This document shows, one piece after another, positions 16,495 through 25,158 of a DNA stretch of 64,000 nucleotides. Position numbers and translations under genes: made by a program. Each line of letters begins with the position of its first letter. Position 1 is the first letter of the stretch. Under the pieces are notes generated by a model that made no database searches, was not told the origin of the DNA, and saw nothing but the letters and a program-made list of their open reading frames with translations. This DNA is from Bacteroidales bacterium (GTDB lineage: Bacteria; Bacteroidota; Bacteroidia; Bacteroidales; UBA12077): NCBI GenBank assembly GCA_016342685.1, contig JAEINU010000003.1:496001-560000 (forward strand), in the 5' to 3' direction.

Positions 16495-17406
16495 TTATCC
16501 TTTAAAGAAAATAGCTTTCATAATATGATTAGCCATTTTTGGATTTTCTTTTAATCTACGAGTTGAATATCCGAACCATTGTTTTCCATAAGGTACATAA
16601 ACTCTCATTCTGTGTCCTTTTTCAATAATTGACTGACGTAATTTTGGAGTTACACCATATAACATTTGGAATTCATATTTTTCTTTAGGTGTATTGTATT
16701 TTTCAAGTAATTCATAAGCGCCTTGAACAATAGGTTTGTCATGAGTAGCAATACTTGGATAAACACCATTCTTTAAACATAGATCAATATCTTGAAGGAA
16801 ATGCTCATTAACTTCTTCGTATTTTTTGAATGCAATTTCTGCAGGTTCTATATAAATACCTTTACACAATCTATAATTTACAGGAACCTCTTCGGTATTA
16901 ATGTCCATTAAATCTTGAATATCCTGATATGTGCGTTTCATGTATGCTTGTAATACAAGACCAACATTTTTAGGGAACTCAGCTTTTAATTTTCTGAATA
17001 TTTCAATTGTCATATCTGTACATGGACTGTCTTCCATGTCTACTCGGATAAAGTTGTTATATTCAGCAGCTTTTGCAACAATCTGGCGAATGTAACCATA
17101 ACAAGCATCTTTATCAATTAATAATCCAAACATAGTTGGTTTTACAGAGTAGTTTCCGTTGATTCCTTCTTTTTCAATTCGCTCAATTAATTCAATATAC
17201 TCTTGAGTATTGGCTTCAGCTTCTTCTAAGGTTTTGATAAATTCACCCAAAATATCCATGGTAACCATGCAACCTTTTGAATTTAGATCTTTAGCAGCTT
17301 TTACTGCATCATCAATATTTTCTCCTGCAATGTAAGGCTTTGAAAATAGCCATACGAACTTCTTTGGGAAGAATGGCAACATTGCTGCGATTAATTTATT
17401 AAACAT
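16495..17406 (-). CDS. putA: Proline dehydrogenase (monofunctional)
   Basis: This 303-residue protein is a beta/alpha-barrel PRODH domain. The conserved C-terminal substrate-binding motif YSxRRLKENP is present as YVPYGKQWFGYSTRRLKENP. Also visible are RVDMED around the FAD site, an NYRLCKGIY strand and ATHDKPIV. It oxidises L-proline to pyrroline-5-carboxylate using FAD and donates electrons to the quinone pool. The length fits the stand-alone bacterial form rather than bifunctional PutA; the partner pyrroline-5-carboxylate dehydrogenase is not in the window. It shares the palindromic terminator at 16449 with the convergent operon. The upstream region is 328 bp of AT-rich DNA. Confidence 0.9.
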   Translation of the reverse strand: MFNKLIAAMLPFFPKKFVWLFSKPYIAGENIDDAVKAAKDLNSKGCMVTMDILGEFIKTLEEAEANTQEYIELIERIEKEGINGNYSVKPTMFGLLIDKDACYGYIRQIVAKAAEYNNFIRVDMEDSPCTDMTIEIFRKLKAEFPKNVGLVLQAYMKRTYQDIQDLMDINTEEVPVNYRLCKGIYIEPAEIAFKKYEEVNEHFLQDIDLCLKNGVYPSIATHDKPIVQGAYELLEKYNTPKEKYEFQMLYGVTPKLRQSIIEKGHRMRVYVPYGKQWFGYSTRRLKENPKMANHIMKAIFFKG

Positions 17407-17734
17407 ATCTTTTGATTATTAGTTATTTAATTATTTTAAATGCTTTTGGATATTTAATTCCAATGGCATAATTATGAATAAAAAATACAATAAAAAAGGA
17501 GAAAAGTCAGCTTTTTGATTTCGTAAAAAGTATTGTTCTATAAAACTATGTATTAAAATATTTGTTAGAGCATAAGATCTATGGTAAAAGTGTTATTATT
17601 GGACTATATTTTTATTAATAAAGATTTATTTAATTATGAATGATTTTCCAACTAAACTAATTGGATCTAAGAAGTTAAAAGGCAAAAAAGAATCCATTAA
17701 GATTTATAAATTTGAAAATTCCTTTTAATCCGAT
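17407..17734. other. 328-bp intergenic region upstream of proline dehydrogenase
   Basis: This is AT-rich, with no convincing gene. A 30-codon reading frame at 17636-17728 on the plus strand (MNDFPTKLIGSKKLKGKKES...) resembles the last residues of class III nucleotide cyclase or TPR proteins and may be a relic. No consensus promoter was recognised for the proline dehydrogenase. Confidence 0.5.
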
Positions 17735-18760
17735 TTACTTAATTTCTGTAATAAGTTCTTTTATTAATTCTGTAGATGTAACATGGAATTTTCCATCTTC
17801 GTCGCTATATATTAAATATGCCTCAATATTGGGAAGTGTTTTAAGTAAGTCAAGAGATTTTTCTAAACCCATAACCATAAAAGCAGTTGCATAAGCATCG
17901 GCTGTCATGCAGTCTTTAGCTATAACTGTTGCGCTTAAAAGTGAATGTGTTACCGGATATCCTGTGTTCGGATCAATGGTATGAGAATACTTTATTCCAT
18001 TTCGCTCATAAAATTTCCTGTAATTACCCGATGTTGCTAATGATTTATCTGACAATTTAATAATAGCCTGTAAGTTTTGTCCAGGAATATTATTGTTATC
18101 AATTGGTTTATCAATTCCAATTTTCCATTCTTTTCTTTTTTTATTTACACCCTTGGTTTTTACTTCGCCACCAATTTCAACGAGGTAATTAGCAATACCT
18201 TTATTATCGAGAAAATCAGCTACTACATCAACTGAATATCCTTGAGCAATTGCATTAACATCAATTGATACACGTGGATCTGTTTTTGAGATTGTTGAGT
18301 TATTTAAATCAATTTTATTGAAACCAACAAAAGTAAGTATGCTATCAATTTTGGCGTTGGTGATTTCTGCTTTGTTTTTAAAGCCAAACCCCCAGGCATT
18401 AACTAATGGTGCAACTGTTAAATCAAATGCACCGTTTGTTTTAGTATAAACTTCTTTTGATTTATTAAAAACTGTATTGAAATAAAAATCGGTTGTAATC
18501 AATTCATTATTGTTAATCTTAGTGATTAATGATTGGTTGTTGTATGTAGATAATGAAGTATCGAATTCAGCTAAAAGGTTTTCTATATCATCTTTAAAAA
18601 TAACTCCATCCAAAGTCTCATAAGTAATACTATACGTTGTTCCCTGAACAAATCCACCAAAGTTTATGTAATCAGAATTTTGTTGATTACAAGATATTGT
18701 TATAAATACGATGAATATAAATGCAAATAAGTTTCTCATAATCAAGATTATATTTTTCAT
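17735..18760 (-). CDS. apbE: FAD:protein FMN transferase, lipoprotein
   Basis: This 341-residue protein has a lipoprotein signal ending TISC (C24). ApbE landmarks are FGGFVQGTTYSITY at the mature N-terminus, GGEVKTKG in the middle, the YSHTIDPNTGYPV segment, and DAYATAFMVMG for the Mg-binding Asp. It transfers FMN from FAD to a threonine of target proteins. The obvious targets are NqrB and NqrC, encoded immediately upstream, both of which keep the threonine motif. It follows nqrF by 120 bp, beyond a strong terminator, so its expression is probably separate from or lower than the nqr operon. Confidence 0.93.
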   Translation of the reverse strand: MKNIILIMRNLFAFIFIVFITISCNQQNSDYINFGGFVQGTTYSITYETLDGVIFKDDIENLLAEFDTSLSTYNNQSLITKINNNELITTDFYFNTVFNKSKEVYTKTNGAFDLTVAPLVNAWGFGFKNKAEITNAKIDSILTFVGFNKIDLNNSTISKTDPRVSIDVNAIAQGYSVDVVADFLDNKGIANYLVEIGGEVKTKGVNKKRKEWKIGIDKPIDNNNIPGQNLQAIIKLSDKSLATSGNYRKFYERNGIKYSHTIDPNTGYPVTHSLLSATVIAKDCMTADAYATAFMVMGLEKSLDLLKTLPNIEAYLIYSDEDGKFHVTSTELIKELITEIK

Positions 18761-18830
18761 TGAAAAGTACCACGAAGTTAAGAAGATTTTGTGCTACAAA
18801 TCAAGTGATTTGGTAAGATTTTTAAAAATA

Positions 18831-18860
18831 AAAAGCCAGAAACAAGTGTTTCTGGCTTTT
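18831..18860 (-). terminator. Terminator of the nqr operon
   Basis: A perfect 14-bp stem (18831-18844 with 18847-18860) with a 2-base apex sits 20 bases beyond the nqrF stop. On the minus strand it is followed by a T-rich run. Confidence 0.85.
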
Positions 18861-18879
18861 AGATTCTGTATTGAGTTAA

Positions 18880-20136
18880 TTATCCTCCGAAATCGTCAAA
18901 TGCTAACATTTCGTCTGGAATACCTAAATCATAAATAAGTTTTTGAACCGCATCGTTCATTACAGGAGGTCCACAGAGATAATACTCTATTTCTTCTGGT
19001 TCTTCGTGTTTACTTAGATACTCATTGTAAAGAACATTATGTATGAATCCTGTTAAACCAGTCCAGTTATCTTCTTCTTTTGGCTCCGAAAGAGCTATGT
19101 TAAATTTAAAATTTGGAAATTCTTTTTCAATTGCTCTAAACTCTTCTTCGTAAAACACTTCACGTTTAGAACGTGCTCCATACCAATATGTAACTTTTCT
19201 TCCAGATTTAAGTGTATTAAACAAATGGAATATATGTGAACGTAATGGAGCCATTCCAGCACCACCACCTATATACATCATTTCGCGTTCAGTATCTTTA
19301 ATGAAGAATTCACCATAAGGACCCGAGATCATAACTTTATCGCCTGGTTTACGAGAGAAAATATAAGAAGAACAAATTCCAGGATTTACCTTTTGGAAAG
19401 CTCCTTTTGATCTGTCCCAAGGTGGAGTTGCAATACGTATATTTAGTTTTACAATATTTCCTTCTTTAGGGTAGTTTGCCATTGAATATGCACGATAAGT
19501 TTCTTCTGGATTTTTCATCTTTAAATCCCACATATTAAACTGATCCCATTCTCCTCTGAACTCGTCTTCAATATCCATATCTTTAAAATCAACGTTGATT
19601 TTTGGAACGTCAATTTGAATGTATCCACCCGATTGGAAATTTAATTCTTCACCTTCTGGTAGTCTAACAACAAACTCTTTAATAAATGTAGCAACATTTT
19701 TATTTGAAATAACTTCACATTCCCATTTCTTAATTCCCATTACCTCTTCAGGAACATGAATTTTCATATCGCTTCGTAATTTCACCTGACAACCTAAACG
19801 CCAATGATTCTGTGCTTCTTTTCTTGTAAAGAATCCAGTTTCAGTTGGGAGAATGGTTCCTCCTCCTTCAATAACCTGACAACTACACATGCCACAAGTT
19901 CCACCGCCTCCACAAGCCGATGGTAAAAATATTTCGTTGTTTGATAGAGTTGTAAGTAAAGTATTTCCTGGATCTACTTCTATTTCTTTCTCATCATTAA
20001 TATTTAACTTAACAGATCCCTGGGGTGTAAGCTTTGTTCTAGCGTATAAAAGAACCATTACCAATGCAAGAATCAATGTTAAAAAGATCGCAATGCTTAA
20101 CAGTATAACTGTAATTTGTGATGTTAATAATATCAT
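18880..20136 (-). CDS. nqrF: Na+-translocating NADH:quinone reductase subunit F
   Basis: The N-terminal membrane helix of this 418-residue protein lies at about 5-31. A plant-type [2Fe-2S] ferredoxin domain follows with C75, C81, C84 and C116 (ACGGGGTCGMC). A ferredoxin-NADP reductase-like part comes next, with an FAD site (RAYSMANYP) and an NADH site (MYIGGGAGMAPLRSHIF, later YYLCGPPVMN and the C-terminal FDDFGG). This subunit is the entry point where NADH is oxidised. It ends the nqr operon. Length and motifs are as in Vibrio NqrF. Confidence 0.96.
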   Translation of the reverse strand: MILLTSQITVILLSIAIFLTLILALVMVLLYARTKLTPQGSVKLNINDEKEIEVDPGNTLLTTLSNNEIFLPSACGGGGTCGMCSCQVIEGGGTILPTETGFFTRKEAQNHWRLGCQVKLRSDMKIHVPEEVMGIKKWECEVISNKNVATFIKEFVVRLPEGEELNFQSGGYIQIDVPKINVDFKDMDIEDEFRGEWDQFNMWDLKMKNPEETYRAYSMANYPKEGNIVKLNIRIATPPWDRSKGAFQKVNPGICSSYIFSRKPGDKVMISGPYGEFFIKDTEREMMYIGGGAGMAPLRSHIFHLFNTLKSGRKVTYWYGARSKREVFYEEEFRAIEKEFPNFKFNIALSEPKEEDNWTGLTGFIHNVLYNEYLSKHEEPEEIEYYLCGPPVMNDAVQKLIYDLGIPDEMLAFDDFGG

Positions 20137-20156
20137 TTTCTAAGTTCTTTTATAAT

Positions 20157-20774
20157 TTATAATTTAATTCCCATAAAGCCCATAAAGGCTATTCCCATTA
20201 ATCCTGTAATTATAAACGTGATTCCAAGACCTTTTAACGGATCGGGTACATTTGAATATCTTATTTTCTCTCTAATTGCTGCAATACCAACAATTGCTAA
20301 GAACCAACCAACTCCAGAACCTAATCCAAATGCAGTTGCTTCTGCAATGTTATTATAAGCACGTTCTTGCATGAATAAAGAACCACCTAAAATAGCACAG
20401 TTTACTGCAATAAGAGGTAGGAATATTCCAAGCGAATTATATAGGGTAGGAGAGAATTTCTCAATAATCATCTCAACTAATTGTACCATGGATGCTATAA
20501 TTGCAATAAAGATGATAAAGCTTAAGAAGCTTAAATCAACATCTGCAAATTTGGGGCTCAACCAAGTTAATGCACCTTCTTTTAACAAAAAGTTTTCGAT
20601 TAAATAGTCAACCGGAACAGTAAAACCTAATACGAAAATTACTGCAATCCCTAATCCTGTTGAAGTCTTTACTGTTTTCGATACTGCCAAATAAGAACAC
20701 ATTCCTAGGAAGTATGCAAATATCATGTTATCGATAAAAACAGACTTGACAAATATATTTACTAAATTTTCCAT
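20157..20774 (-). CDS. nqrE: Na+-translocating NADH:quinone reductase subunit E
   Basis: This integral membrane protein of 205 residues has six helices and the paired NqrD/E fold. It carries [15 protein letters not shown] near the N-terminus and [11 protein letters not shown] in the middle. The cysteine of each of these segments corresponds to the residues that, with those of NqrD, hold the intramembrane iron site. It lies 24 bp downstream of nqrD and 20 bp upstream of nqrF. Confidence 0.95.
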   Translation of the reverse strand: MENLVNIFVKSVFIDNMIFAYFLGMCSYLAVSKTVKTSTGLGIAVIFVLGFTVPVDYLIENFLLKEGALTWLSPKFADVDLSFLSFIIFIAIIASMVQLVEMIIEKFSPTLYNSLGIFLPLIAVNCAILGGSLFMQERAYNNIAEATAFGLGSGVGWFLAIVGIAAIREKIRYSNVPDPLKGLGITFIITGLMGIAFMGFMGIKL

Positions 20775-20798
20775 TTTTTACAATTTTGCAATTTCTAA

Positions 20799-21446
20799 TT
20801 AATTAGATTCTACTAGTTTCTTATTTTTGGCGCGTTGTACCCAAATAATTACTCCAACAACTATTAAAGCCATAGGAGGGAGAATCATTAATCCATTATT
20901 TTCGTATCCAAAGTCATATACACTCTCTGGTATTACCTTAAAGCCCCAAACTGTGCCAGAACCAAGAAGCTCTCTAAAGAAAGCAACTATAATCAGAATA
21001 ATTCCGTATCCTGCAGCATTTCCAATTCCATCTAAGAACGATTGCCATGGTTTGTTACTTAAAGCAAATGCTTCAAGACGTCCCATGATAATACAGTTTG
21101 TAATTATTAATCCTACAAAAACAGAAAGTTGTTTGCTTATATCAAATAAGAAAGCTTTTAAAACCTGATCCACTAAAATTACCATTGAAGCAATTACCAC
21201 TAATTGAACAATGATTCTTATTCTTGGTGGAACCGTTTTTCGTAATAAAGAAATTACAACATTCGAAACTGCCATTACTACCATAACTGATACTGCCATT
21301 ACAAAGGCAGGTTTAACCTTTACGGTTACAGCTAAGGCTGAGCAAATACCCAAAACCTGAACAGTAATCGGATTACTATCATTTAATGGTTCTGTAAGTA
21401 ACTTAATATTTTTGCTCGAAAAGAGTGGTTCTTTTTCTGCGCTCAT
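20799..21446 (-). CDS. nqrD: Na+-translocating NADH:quinone reductase subunit D
   Basis: The 215-residue membrane protein is homologous to NqrE in inverted topology. Key segments are QVLGICSALAVT and ITNCIIMGRLEAFA; their cysteines would contribute to the iron centre shared with NqrE, and the second segment is a family signature. LGSGTVWGFKVIP follows in the last third. It sits between nqrC and nqrE with gaps of 24-30 bp. Maturation of its iron site would need the NqrM-type protein at 10085. Confidence 0.95.
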   Translation of the reverse strand: MSAEKEPLFSSKNIKLLTEPLNDSNPITVQVLGICSALAVTVKVKPAFVMAVSVMVVMAVSNVVISLLRKTVPPRIRIIVQLVVIASMVILVDQVLKAFLFDISKQLSVFVGLIITNCIIMGRLEAFALSNKPWQSFLDGIGNAAGYGIILIIVAFFRELLGSGTVWGFKVIPESVYDFGYENNGLMILPPMALIVVGVIIWVQRAKNKKLVESN

Positions 21447-21476
21447 TATATATAGTTTAAATTTTCAACTTAATAA

Positions 21477-22247
21477 TTAATTATTTACCTGAGATTCTTC
21501 AGAAACTACTTCAGAAACATTCTCAATATCCATTTCAGGTGTAAGCTGTTTAATAGATTTTAAATAAGATTCGTAGCTACTCAAACAATCTTTAAGCATA
21601 TCGTCAACACCATTACTAGTAATAGTACCACCAGAAATACCGTCGATTTCGTATTTTGAGTTTGGATCTGCGGCACCACCTTTTAAAATGCTGATTGAAA
21701 CAAATTGACCTTCTTCATTGAAAATTTGCTTGCCAAAAAATTTAATTTGGAAATCTTTGGTGTCAATTTCAGCACCTAATCCTGGAGTTTCTCCTTTGTG
21801 TGCAAAATTAGCACCGTAAATTGTTGAAAGATCATCACCTAAAGCAACATATCCCCATATTGGACCCCAAAGTCCTTTTCCGTAAACAGGAATAATATAT
21901 TGTTTGGAATCATTCAATGAGCTAATAAAAATTGGCAAGTTTTGTTTTTCGATAGGTTTTGCCAATTCTTTTTTCATATCAATATTAAAAGCATCAACCT
22001 CATTGTTAATTTCACCTTTAGAGCTTATTGTAAAGCTTTCAAGAATATATTTTTCGTAAAGAGCTTCAGCATCTTTTGCGGTACTTTCAATATTAACTGA
22101 TGTTAAGATGTTTTGTTTTTTGTTTATTTCGACATTTTTTTTCTGAAATGGTTGTAATGTCATTGCAGCAACTGATAAGATGGCTGCAACAATAATAACC
22201 ATTATAGCAGAAAAAACGAATATGTATGTATTACTATATGATCTCAT
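21477..22247 (-). CDS. nqrC: Na+-translocating NADH:quinone reductase subunit C
   Basis: This 256-residue protein has one N-terminal membrane helix (about 9-31) and a periplasmic FMN-binding domain. The flavinylation motif is SGGTITSNG, with T208 as the FMN acceptor; Vibrio has SGATLTSNG. GETPGLGAEI and YGKGLWGPIWGY are also conserved. The covalent FMN is attached by ApbE, encoded at 17735. The gene overlaps nothing and is closely spaced with nqrB (12 bp) and nqrD (30 bp). Confidence 0.95.
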   Translation of the reverse strand: MRSYSNTYIFVFSAIMVIIVAAILSVAAMTLQPFQKKNVEINKKQNILTSVNIESTAKDAEALYEKYILESFTISSKGEINNEVDAFNIDMKKELAKPIEKQNLPIFISSLNDSKQYIIPVYGKGLWGPIWGYVALGDDLSTIYGANFAHKGETPGLGAEIDTKDFQIKFFGKQIFNEEGQFVSISILKGGAADPNSKYEIDGISGGTITSNGVDDMLKDCLSSYESYLKSIKQLTPEMDIENVSEVVSEESQVNN

Positions 22248-22259
22248 AACTTAAATTTT

Positions 22260-23420
22260 TTATGCATTCACTTTAGCTCTTTTTAATCGCCTTTTAATAT
22301 TACTTTCAATAACGTAATGATCAATAAGCGGAGCAAAAACGTTCATTAAAAGAATTGCTAACATTACTCCTTCAGGATAAGCAGGATTAATTACGCGAAT
22401 TAATATTGCCATAAAACCAATTAGAAATCCATAAATAATTTTTCCTCGTGCAGTTTGTGCTGCCGATACAGGATCTGTTGCCATGAAAACGGCTCCAAAT
22501 GCAAATCCTCCAAGTAATAAGTGTTCCCATGCTGGTATCTCCATGAATGGATTAACTGCAAATAGATTTAATAGTATTCCCATTACTAATCCACCAATTA
22601 CTGTTGATATCATAATTCTTGCACTTCCAATACCGGTAATAATAAGTATGGCGGCCCCAATTAAAATAGCCAGAGTAGATGTTTCTCCAATAGAGCCAGG
22701 AATTGTTCCAATAAACATTTCTGCTACACTCGGTAGGTTTGAAATGTTTCCAGCCGCTGCTTCAGCCAATGGCGTCGCACCAGAAAAAGAATCAATAATT
22801 CCTTCTCCCGACATCATGCCATGTGTCCAAACAGAATTACCAGACATATATGAGGGGTAAGCAAAGAATAAGAAAGCTCTGGCTGTTAATGCCGGATTTA
22901 AAATGTTCATTCCGGTTCCACCAAAAACTTCTTTGCCGATTACAACCGCAAAGGCTGTTGCTACTGCTACCATCCATAAAGGAACATCAACAGGAAGAAC
23001 TAATGGGATTAACATTCCTGAAACAAGAAAGCCCTCATTAACTTCATGACCTCGATATTGTGCAAAGGCAAATTCAATCCCTAAACCAACAACATATGAA
23101 ACAACAATTATTGGAAAGATTTTTAGAAATCCTATCCAAAACATTTCAAGCATTGTACCTTCTTGACCTGTTGCTAAATAATGCTGAAAACCTGCATTCC
23201 ACATTCCAAAAAGAACGGTAGGAACTAAGGCTAATACAACAACAATCATTGTTCTTTTCATATCGTTTGCATCACGAATATGAGTTCCTTTGTTCGTTAC
23301 TTTATTCGAAACAAATAAAAAAGATTCAAAAGCTTCGAAAGTAGACTCTAGTTTTGCAAACTTCCCACCTTTCTCGAAGTGAGGTTTTAATTTGTCTATA
23401 TATCTTCTTAATGATTTCAT
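22260..23420 (-). CDS. nqrB: Na+-translocating NADH:quinone reductase subunit B
   Basis: The main membrane subunit (386 residues, about ten helices) binds riboflavin and a covalent FMN. The FMN site is SGAT at 213-216 (T216). NPALTARAFLFFAYP and GAVFMATDPVSAAQT are conserved segments. It belongs to the Na+ channel portion of the complex. It lies downstream of nqrA with a 47-bp gap and 12 bp before nqrC. Confidence 0.96.
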   Translation of the reverse strand: MKSLRRYIDKLKPHFEKGGKFAKLESTFEAFESFLFVSNKVTNKGTHIRDANDMKRTMIVVVLALVPTVLFGMWNAGFQHYLATGQEGTMLEMFWIGFLKIFPIIVVSYVVGLGIEFAFAQYRGHEVNEGFLVSGMLIPLVLPVDVPLWMVAVATAFAVVIGKEVFGGTGMNILNPALTARAFLFFAYPSYMSGNSVWTHGMMSGEGIIDSFSGATPLAEAAAGNISNLPSVAEMFIGTIPGSIGETSTLAILIGAAILIITGIGSARIMISTVIGGLVMGILLNLFAVNPFMEIPAWEHLLLGGFAFGAVFMATDPVSAAQTARGKIIYGFLIGFMAILIRVINPAYPEGVMLAILLMNVFAPLIDHYVIESNIKRRLKRAKVNA

Positions 23421-23467
23421 TAATTGATTTATTTTATAAGCTAATGGCTAATCGCTAAAAGCTGGTT

Positions 23468-24820
23468 TTAACTCATTTCTTTTCTCATCAAATCTAATCC
23501 AGTTCTAATAATAGTCTGAACTTCTGTTTTTGACGTACAAACATATTCGCATAATGCGAAATCTTCTTCGTCAACTTCGTAAATTCCAAGTTGTTCCATT
23601 TTGTCAATGTCTTCAACGAGAATAGATTTTATAAGTTGAACCGGATAAATGTCCATTGGGAAAACTTTTTCATACTCACCTGTCATTACATAGGCTCTGT
23701 TTCCGCCATGATAATTCGTATCAAGCTTATATTTCCGACCTGGTATTAACCACGAGAATACAGCTCTGGAAGCTGAATGTTTTTTAAATCCAGGTAATGC
23801 CCAGCCAAAGAATTCGTAATACTTTCCTTCTGGTATTACAGTAATCTGATTATCATAATAACCGACATAACCGTCTTTGCTAATTTTTGATCCTGTTAAT
23901 ACATTTCCTCCAATATATCTTAGTTCTCCATCATTTACATTGTTGGATGCAATATTCTTGATGCAAGCACCATTTAAAATCTTAAAATATTTTGGGGTTT
24001 TTATTTCTGATCCGGCAAGCGCGATTATTTTTGTTGCATCGTAAATGCCATTTTCAAATAATCGGCCAATTGCTATAATTTCCTGAGGATAAGTATACCA
24101 AACAATATCACCTTTATTAATCGGATCGATTTTATTTATTTGTACACCAACATTTCCTGAAGGATGAGGTCCTGTAAATTTATTTATTTCAACACCTTTT
24201 GCTTTTGTAAAAGTTTCAGCTGCCGGATAATCATTATTGATGTTTAAATGAATTTTACCACTTGTTAGCTTTGATAAAATATCAATTCCCTTTTGAAAAC
24301 AACTAACACAATCTTTTACAATATAATCCATATCCGGTGCTAATGGAGCACTATCAAAAGCAGAAATAAATATTGCTTTTGGATCATCATTTGGATTTGC
24401 AATTGTAGAATAAGGTCTTTGACGAATTGAAGGCCACAAACCGCTTTTTTGCAATGTTTCTACAATTTGTTCTTTTGTAAGATTATTAGGATCTCCAGTA
24501 TTGAAATTTTCATATTCAATATTAGTGTCAGCTTTTACTACAACTTCAAGGATTGCTCTTCGTTCGCCACGATTTATCGCTGTTACCTCACCACTTACTG
24601 GCGCTGTAAACTGAACTTCTGGTTGAAATTTGTCATAAAAAAGTGGTGTTCCAGCTTTTACCTTATCACCAACTTTAACAACCATCTTGGGGCGAATGCC
24701 TTGGAAATCAGTAGGCTTTACGGCATAAAATTCGGCTTGGTCGGCTTTCTTAATAATCTTTTCTGCAGCACCAAGCATACTAATGTTTAAACCTTTTTTG
24801 ATTTTAATAACTTTCGACAT
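23468..24820 (-). CDS. nqrA: Na+-translocating NADH:quinone reductase subunit A
   Basis: This 450-residue soluble subunit is the first gene of the operon. The N-terminal barrel-sandwich (GLNISMLGAAEKII, then VGDKVKAGTPLFYDK and APVSGEVTAINRGERRAI) and the central Rossmann-like part (DPKAIFISAFDSAPLAPD) are typical. It holds no redox cofactor and caps the cytoplasmic side near the quinone site. Transcription likely starts at the TAnnTTTG element at 24856-24863. The operon order A-B-C-D-E-F is the standard one. Confidence 0.95.
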   Translation of the reverse strand: MSKVIKIKKGLNISMLGAAEKIIKKADQAEFYAVKPTDFQGIRPKMVVKVGDKVKAGTPLFYDKFQPEVQFTAPVSGEVTAINRGERRAILEVVVKADTNIEYENFNTGDPNNLTKEQIVETLQKSGLWPSIRQRPYSTIANPNDDPKAIFISAFDSAPLAPDMDYIVKDCVSCFQKGIDILSKLTSGKIHLNINNDYPAAETFTKAKGVEINKFTGPHPSGNVGVQINKIDPINKGDIVWYTYPQEIIAIGRLFENGIYDATKIIALAGSEIKTPKYFKILNGACIKNIASNNVNDGELRYIGGNVLTGSKISKDGYVGYYDNQITVIPEGKYYEFFGWALPGFKKHSASRAVFSWLIPGRKYKLDTNYHGGNRAYVMTGEYEKVFPMDIYPVQLIKSILVEDIDKMEQLGIYEVDEEDFALCEYVCTSKTEVQTIIRTGLDLMRKEMS

Positions 24821-24855
24821 GCTAAGTTGTTCTATTGATTTTACTTAAGTATTTA

Positions 24856-24863
24856 CAAATTTA
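24856..24863 (-). promoter_or_regulatory. -7 promoter element of the nqr operon
   Basis: On the minus strand this reads TAAATTTG, a full TAnnTTTG match, 35 bases before the nqrA ATG. Confidence 0.5.
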
Positions 24864-25091
24864 AAAAATATATAAAAACTATTTATTATTTATCCTGTGC
24901 TATTAACAACTATTTTAAACCTTTTTTGTTTGCAAAAACTGTTAAAAAAATAACACTATTCAAGAAAAACACACTATTCCATTATAAAACACTATATTTC
25001 TGATTCTTAAAAAAAAGTTGTTTCGTTTTGTTAATAGGCGTGTGCAAATTTAATTTTATTTTTCTATAAACATATATAAATTAGTCAATAA

Positions 25092-25105
25092 ATGACTTTT
25101 GTCAT
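25092..25105. promoter_or_regulatory. Candidate Crp/Fnr-type operator, ATGAC-N4-GTCAT
   Basis: The 5-4-5 palindrome has the geometry of Crp/Fnr-family sites (FNR: TTGAT-N4-ATCAA). A further GTCA half-site lies at 25084-25087, so three half-sites alternate. It lies between the regulator gene and nqrA, about 270 bp from the nqrA start. Purely a sequence suggestion. Confidence 0.3.
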
Positions 25106-25113
25106 GGATGATA

Positions 25114-25137
25114 TAGATCAACTTTTTTATTGATCTA
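25114..25137. repeat. Inverted repeat downstream of the FNR-like gene
   Basis: TAGATCAA-N8-TTGATCTA is an 8-bp perfect inverted repeat 21 bases beyond the regulator stop. It could be a weak terminator for the minus-strand gene or an operator; it contains TTGAT-like half-sites but with the wrong spacing and orientation for FNR. Confidence 0.4.
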
Positions 25138-25158
25138 ATACTATGTTTATTCTTTGTT

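Larger units (their letters stand above)
24821..25158. other. 338-bp intergenic region between nqrA and the FNR-like gene
   Basis: It holds the nqr promoter (24856-24863) and, nearer the regulator gene, two inverted repeats (25092-25105 and 25114-25137) that could be operators or the end of the regulator transcript. The remainder is AT-rich with no reading frame of note. Confidence 0.55.

Noticed and set aside
24449-24790. 113-codon plus-strand frame opposite nqrA
   Set aside because: Antisense to a clearly conserved gene; composition is that of a complementary-strand shadow.
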